Shown here: positions 14,677 through 17,666 of the stretch, one piece after another | How the letters are laid out: each line of letters opens with the position of its first letter | Numbering within the stretch: the stretch's first letter is position 1 | NCBI GenBank assembly: GCA_946885765.1 | Contig: CAMPHD010000023.1 | Coordinates: 1 to 17,666, forward strand | Origin: an uncultured Thalassospira sp. | GTDB lineage: Bacteria; Pseudomonadota; Alphaproteobacteria; Rhodospirillales_A; Thalassospiraceae | Length of the DNA: 17,666 nucleotides | Direction: 5' to 3' | The notes under the pieces: model-generated | What the model was told of the DNA's origin: nothing | Databases searched by the model: none | Seen by the model: only the letters and a program-made list of their open reading frames with translations | Translations under genes and position numbers: made by a program

Positions 14677-15423
14677 TCATTCGGCCAATGCTTCACTGAG
14701 TGCGCTCTCAGCTTTGCGTGCGGCGTCGATTTGCGCCTGATCCGCCCGGACTTCTTCCCGCGTCCCAGCCACGTTATCGACCAAGCTCGTTGCCGCCACA
14801 AAGCTCTCGCTAATCAAGTCCGACGCGTACTCCGCCGCCTCGCGAAATTGAACCAAATCAGGGAGCAAGGCATTCTCGGCCTCATCACGCCAACGTTTCA
14901 TCTGTGCGCGATCCACCCCGAGCAAAAGCGGATTGGATGCAGAAAGCACGGCACCGATTAGTTCGGAATCGCCCGTTGCCACCGCGTCGCGGAAAGCCTC
15001 ACGTTTGGCCTTGTTGTCCATCCCCCTTAGCACAGCGCGGATTTCGCCCGCCTGAGGATTGGCTCCCTTCAATCCAAGCCTTTCGTCCGCCTGATCACCA
15101 AGTGCGGCAATGCGTTTTTTCAAGTCAGCATTCACGGAATCTGACATCTTTGCTAAACGCGCCATCGCCTTTTGCCCCGCATCTTCAAGGCGCTTGCGGT
15201 TCGCGGCTTCGGGTAATAGCGGGTCGGGGCTGTTGATCATGTTGGCTATTGCGTCCATCGCGCTGATATATTGACGATGGATGACAGCGGCACGGTTAAT
15301 GTCCGGGTCATTTTTCCATTTTTCCCCGGCTTTCATCTCAATGATGGAATTACGGGTCATAGTCAGTGACGGGTGCCGTTTAGTACGGCGGGCGGGGTTC
15401 ATGGCATTGGTGTTGGTCGGCAT
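14677..15423 (-). CDS. Hypothetical phage protein downstream of the large terminase
   Basis: The 248-aa product is almost entirely predicted helix, charged and rich in Ala, with no membrane segment. The first 18 residues are basic (RRTKR). The middle holds EIRAVLRGMDNKAKREAF and DSELIGAVLSASNPLLLG, which look like a repeated helical unit, and the end (about 215-245) is a likely coiled coil. I do not recognise the family; a scaffold, internal virion or packaging accessory protein are all possible given its place after the large terminase, where most phages would carry a portal gene (450 aa or more). GAGAGG lies nine bases before the ATG, 21 bases after the terminase stop. Confidence 0.7.
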   Translation of the reverse strand: MPTNTNAMNPARRTKRHPSLTMTRNSIIEMKAGEKWKNDPDINRAAVIHRQYISAMDAIANMINSPDPLLPEAANRKRLEDAGQKAMARLAKMSDSVNADLKKRIAALGDQADERLGLKGANPQAGEIRAVLRGMDNKAKREAFRDAVATGDSELIGAVLSASNPLLLGVDRAQMKRWRDEAENALLPDLVQFREAAEYASDLISESFVAATSLVDNVAGTREEVRADQAQIDAARKAESALSEALAE

Positions 15424-15444
15424 TTTAGTGATCCTCTCGTGGTG

Positions 15445-16896
15445 TTATCGGGTGGGTGCAAAGCTTTGCGTGGCATAGCCAAGGTTGGTGGTGATGATGG
15501 GTTCGCGGCGCAGGCATCCGTATCGCAACGCATCTGCACCGTGGTCTATGGCGCGGGTGTCAAGGTCTTCGGGATTTCGGGGGTCGCGGGGAAGGCTTGG
15601 TAGGGTTTCCCAAAGGTATTGGCAATTCTTCGTGATATACAATCCCGGCACATCGGGTTGCCCGGCTTGGCTCATTAACGTGCGCAGTTCGTTCCATCCA
15701 GATAACCGTGAGCCTTTCCTTGCCTTGCGGAAATAGACCCCGTTTTTCCTAAACTGATTTGCGATTGTCCCGTCCTGCGAACCGACATTGGCGAAGCAGG
15801 CGTCATCGAGAACGCCCTCGGCCCGTATGCCCCACTTTTCGGTCATGCCCTTGATTGCGGCGGCTTGTTCGGGTGCGGTCATTAGCAAGCCCTGTGACGG
15901 GTCATCAATTCCTGCCAGTGCCACTTCGTCGAAAACGATTTTTGATCCACGGGGATAAAACACGCCCTCGTGCTCAAGGCCGGGGCTTTCCGCCATGGCC
16001 AAGTAAACCGCAGGGGCAGCAGTACCGAAATCACCAGCCAGCCAAAAACGCCAATGATGTCTGGCCTTCACCTCACCTTGATACATAAAATCAGTGTGAC
16101 GCTCGATACCAACACCGCCCGGCAGGGTTTGCCATGGATCAACCATGCTTTTGTCGGTCAAACACTCAAAGAACGCCCCGCGTATGGCCGTCCAATCGCC
16201 GCTTAGCCACGCTAGAGCCAACGCGGGATCACCAGCACAGGACGCTTTGAGGTTCCGCTCGTATGCGGCCTGATCAATGAACACGTTAGATTCAAATGTG
16301 CCGTTAATCGTGACGAATGACGCGCCCGTTGCATCATCTACATACGGTTGCCACTCAGTCCTGAGTACATGCCGTTTCTTGATCCACCCATGGCCGGGGC
16401 CACCGGGGTTTGCCGTGATTATATAACGTACCGGAATACCCTTGGGCGCACGTAGTGAAGAGCGCAAGCGGTCTAGCAATGCGGGTGACGGATACTGCCC
16501 CGCTTCATCCGCGACGATCAATCCGAATGACCGCCCTTGGAACTTTGCAAAATCGCTCTCGTGGTCCAATTGATCCAAGCTGATCGTGCCGCCATTGGGT
16601 AGGGCAAACCTATGCTTCTGGCTATTGTATTTGACCGCCGTACCGTAAATTTGCCCGAAGATTGTTTGGCATTCGCTTTCAATTTCGGAAAGGCCCGGAA
16701 AGCTACGACGCACAATAAGCGCCTTCGCATGTTTGCCGTACTGTTCGCAAAACCGCAGCGCAATCAACAGGGCTACCCGTGTCTTGCCGTAACCCCTGCC
16801 ACCGAGCAACGCCAAATCAAAGGCATCTGGAACGCCCATAACACGGCCCTGTAGCGGGGTTAGTTTGTCAGGTTCAATATCCACACTCGCATTCAT
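15445..16896 (-). CDS. terL: Phage terminase large subunit (packaging ATPase-nuclease)
   Basis: The 483-aa protein has both catalytic halves. ATPase: Walker A GGRGYGKT (32-39), Walker B LIVADE (126-131) with catalytic Glu131, and coupling motif TANPGG (161-166). Nuclease of RNase H fold: Asp289 in AGDFGTAAP, Asp364/365 in GVLDDA, and the last acidic residue in DHGADALRYG (451-460). All key residues are present, so it looks functional. Length is normal for PBSX/T7-neighbour terminases. ATG 16896 is chosen because it overlaps the stop of the upstream 49-aa ORF by four bases (ATGA); the frame runs open 30 codons further but that part is the other ORF read out of frame. It cuts and pumps phage DNA into a prohead. 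Confidence 0.93.
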   Translation of the reverse strand: MNASVDIEPDKLTPLQGRVMGVPDAFDLALLGGRGYGKTRVALLIALRFCEQYGKHAKALIVRRSFPGLSEIESECQTIFGQIYGTAVKYNSQKHRFALPNGGTISLDQLDHESDFAKFQGRSFGLIVADEAGQYPSPALLDRLRSSLRAPKGIPVRYIITANPGGPGHGWIKKRHVLRTEWQPYVDDATGASFVTINGTFESNVFIDQAAYERNLKASCAGDPALALAWLSGDWTAIRGAFFECLTDKSMVDPWQTLPGGVGIERHTDFMYQGEVKARHHWRFWLAGDFGTAAPAVYLAMAESPGLEHEGVFYPRGSKIVFDEVALAGIDDPSQGLLMTAPEQAAAIKGMTEKWGIRAEGVLDDACFANVGSQDGTIANQFRKNGVYFRKARKGSRLSGWNELRTLMSQAGQPDVPGLYITKNCQYLWETLPSLPRDPRNPEDLDTRAIDHGADALRYGCLRREPIITTNLGYATQSFAPTR

Positions 16897-17042
16897 GAAT
16901 AACCCCCACAGGCCAGCCAGCCAAGCCCTGCGCCAAAGGCAAACACTCCCACAAAGCTGCAAACTGGAAAGACAGCATCGCGCCACGTAAACCCGCCAAA
17001 ATAATCCGAAAGGTCGATCTTTTCGTTGTCCTGCTCAGTCAT
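16893..17042 (-). CDS. Putative 49-aa single-helix membrane protein between terminase genes
   Basis: A complete frame overlapping the small terminase stop by 8 bases and the large terminase start by 4 (ATGA), so translation is probably coupled on both sides. The product has a charged start (MTEQDNEKIDLSDYFGGF) and one hydrophobic helix (about 24-46, with FPVCSFVGVFAFGAGLGWLA). There is no signal cleavage motif. The tight overlaps and the acidic start followed by a clean membrane helix argue for a real gene. In T7 a lysis gene sits between the two terminase genes, so a holin or spanin-like role is a guess. Confidence 0.6.
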   Translation of the reverse strand: MTEQDNEKIDLSDYFGGFTWRDAVFPVCSFVGVFAFGAGLGWLACGGYS

Positions 17043-17448
17043 CGCCACCACCATCAGGCAACGATTTCTGCACCGCTTGAACCGTTTTCATGTACTCGCT
17101 GGGATCAAGCGCAGCGGGAAGGGTGAAATTAACCGTAACGCCACCCCCGCCACCAGTCGGCTGTTTTTCCGTGAGGCCATGACGAACCGCCAAAAGTGTA
17201 GTCGCCGCTTGACGATCCCCACTGTCAGCAAGCGCCCACAGCTTTTCAAGCAAGGTGTCTTTCTCAACCGCCAATGCTTCGTTCCAAATTTCCTTTGATT
17301 TTTTGTCATCAGAAACAACAGAACGAAACTGGTCAACTGGCATCCCCAATGCATTTGCCGCCCGCGTTTCACTGAGCAACCCACGCTCAGCCATAGCAAG
17401 CAAGTGGTTCTTCGCACCAGTTGGTAGTGATGTGTATGGACGTGCCAT
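17035..17448 (-). CDS. terS: Phage terminase small subunit (putative)
   Basis: The 137-aa protein has an N-terminal helical DNA-binding-like part (about 10-50, with LLSETRAANALGMPVDQFRS as the helix-turn-helix), a central helical oligomerisation region (52-92), a Gly-rich hinge (98-103) and a short C-terminal segment VTVNFTLP followed by a helix, in line with small terminase subunits that recognise the packaging start and hand DNA to the large subunit. The identification rests on this layout and on the position just before terL. ATG 17448 has GGGG about nine bases upstream; a possible promoter is just beyond. Confidence 0.75.
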   Translation of the reverse strand: MARPYTSLPTGAKNHLLAMAERGLLSETRAANALGMPVDQFRSVVSDDKKSKEIWNEALAVEKDTLLEKLWALADSGDRQAATTLLAVRHGLTEKQPTGGGGGVTVNFTLPAALDPSEYMKTVQAVQKSLPDGGGDD

Positions 17449-17501
17449 TTGGACCCCGTTTGATGTCAGTTACAGGGCGGCTATCACCCCTCAATTGCGG
17501 T

Positions 17502-17532
17502 ATTATATTACCACAACATAGGCTAATCGCAA
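17502..17532 (-). promoter_or_regulatory. Possible promoter of the terminase operon
   Basis: On the minus strand a perfect -10 TATAAT (17502-17507) lies 19 bases after TTGCGA (17527-17532). The spacing is long. The -10 is inside a 14-bp near-palindrome (GGTA-N-TATA-N-TACC) that could be an operator. Confidence 0.35.
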
Positions 17533-17666
17533 ACAGGATGTTGGGTAATTAAGCGGTTAAATTTAAAAATAATGATCAATCTACCGGTATATATGGATTA
17601 GTTACAGAGGAGTTATCAATCGAACTACCATTTGTTAAGAATGGGTCGCATGTGATGACAGGCAAT
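17533..17666. other. AT-rich stretch at the right edge, no gene found
   Basis: The last bases are AT-rich and contain the palindrome TACCGGTA and a GAGGAG at about 17608-17613 without a usable ATG, GTG or TTG at proper distance on the + strand. A gene could start beyond the window. Confidence 0.5.

Noticed and set aside
16897..16986. Longer start of the large terminase
   Set aside because: The extra 30 residues are Cys/Trp-rich out-of-frame reading of the 49-aa ORF; the ATG at 16896 fits the family N-terminus and the ATGA overlap.
17560..17666. Possible + strand gene start after GAGGAG at the right edge
   Set aside because: No ATG, GTG or TTG lies at a suitable distance in an open frame; the nearest ATG frames stop within a few codons.
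1..17666. CRISPR arrays, insertion sequences, a second attachment repeat, an integrase
   Set aside because: I saw no regularly spaced repeats, no transposase or integrase motifs, and no second copy of the tRNA-Ser 3' end in this window.

Overview
The window reads as the chromosome of a Gram-negative alphaproteobacterium, probably Rhodospirillales and possibly a marine Thalassospira-like organism. This rests on gene content and protein style remembered from that group (complete yejABEF, a GcvA-type LysR regulator beside a DUF1127 peptide, a methyltransferase starting with a YETFPYPARDP motif). No database search was run, so the genus is inference.

Host part, 1-12866. The left edge holds the 3' end of a MarR-type regulator on the + strand. 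A 325-base gap follows, then a leftward LysE/RhtB exporter whose promoter abuts a perfect GTGCAC-N3-GTGCAC palindrome. Next comes a leftward block: yejA, yejB, yejE and yejF (oligopeptide/microcin C-type ABC importer), a secreted protein of unknown function, and a terminator. Upstream of yejA lies a leftward LysR regulator. Divergent from it is a + strand unit of a DUF1127 peptide and a previously unlisted 39-aa ORF, closed by a strong terminator. Between regulator and peptide is a canonical T-N11-A LysR box, centred about 64 bases before the predicted start of the DUF1127 transcript. Further right are a class I methyltransferase, a zinc-free quinone oxidoreductase and a small two-helix membrane protein, all leftward, and then tRNA-Ser(GGA) on + with its own promoter.

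Accessory part, about 12867-17666. From the 3' end of tRNA-Ser rightward every gene I can call is on the minus strand, several are AT-richer, and the only clear matches are phage packaging genes. In transcription order: small terminase subunit, a 49-aa membrane protein overlapping both neighbours, large terminase subunit, a 248-aa helical protein, a 58-aa possible winged-helix (AlpA/excisionase-like) protein, then a lipoprotein with its own promoter inside a 29-bp palindrome, a 94-aa two-helix membrane protein and a 156-aa protein starting with TTG. No portal, capsid, tail or integrase gene appears after the terminase. This is the tRNA-proximal end of an integrated element: the right arm of a T7-like-ordered prophage, a packaging-only satellite, or a deleted prophage. 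The other end lies beyond the window.

The most promising points for follow-up are the packaging-only element with its two small ORFs, the LysR-DUF1127-39-aa unit with its box, and the palindrome controlling the lipoprotein gene.
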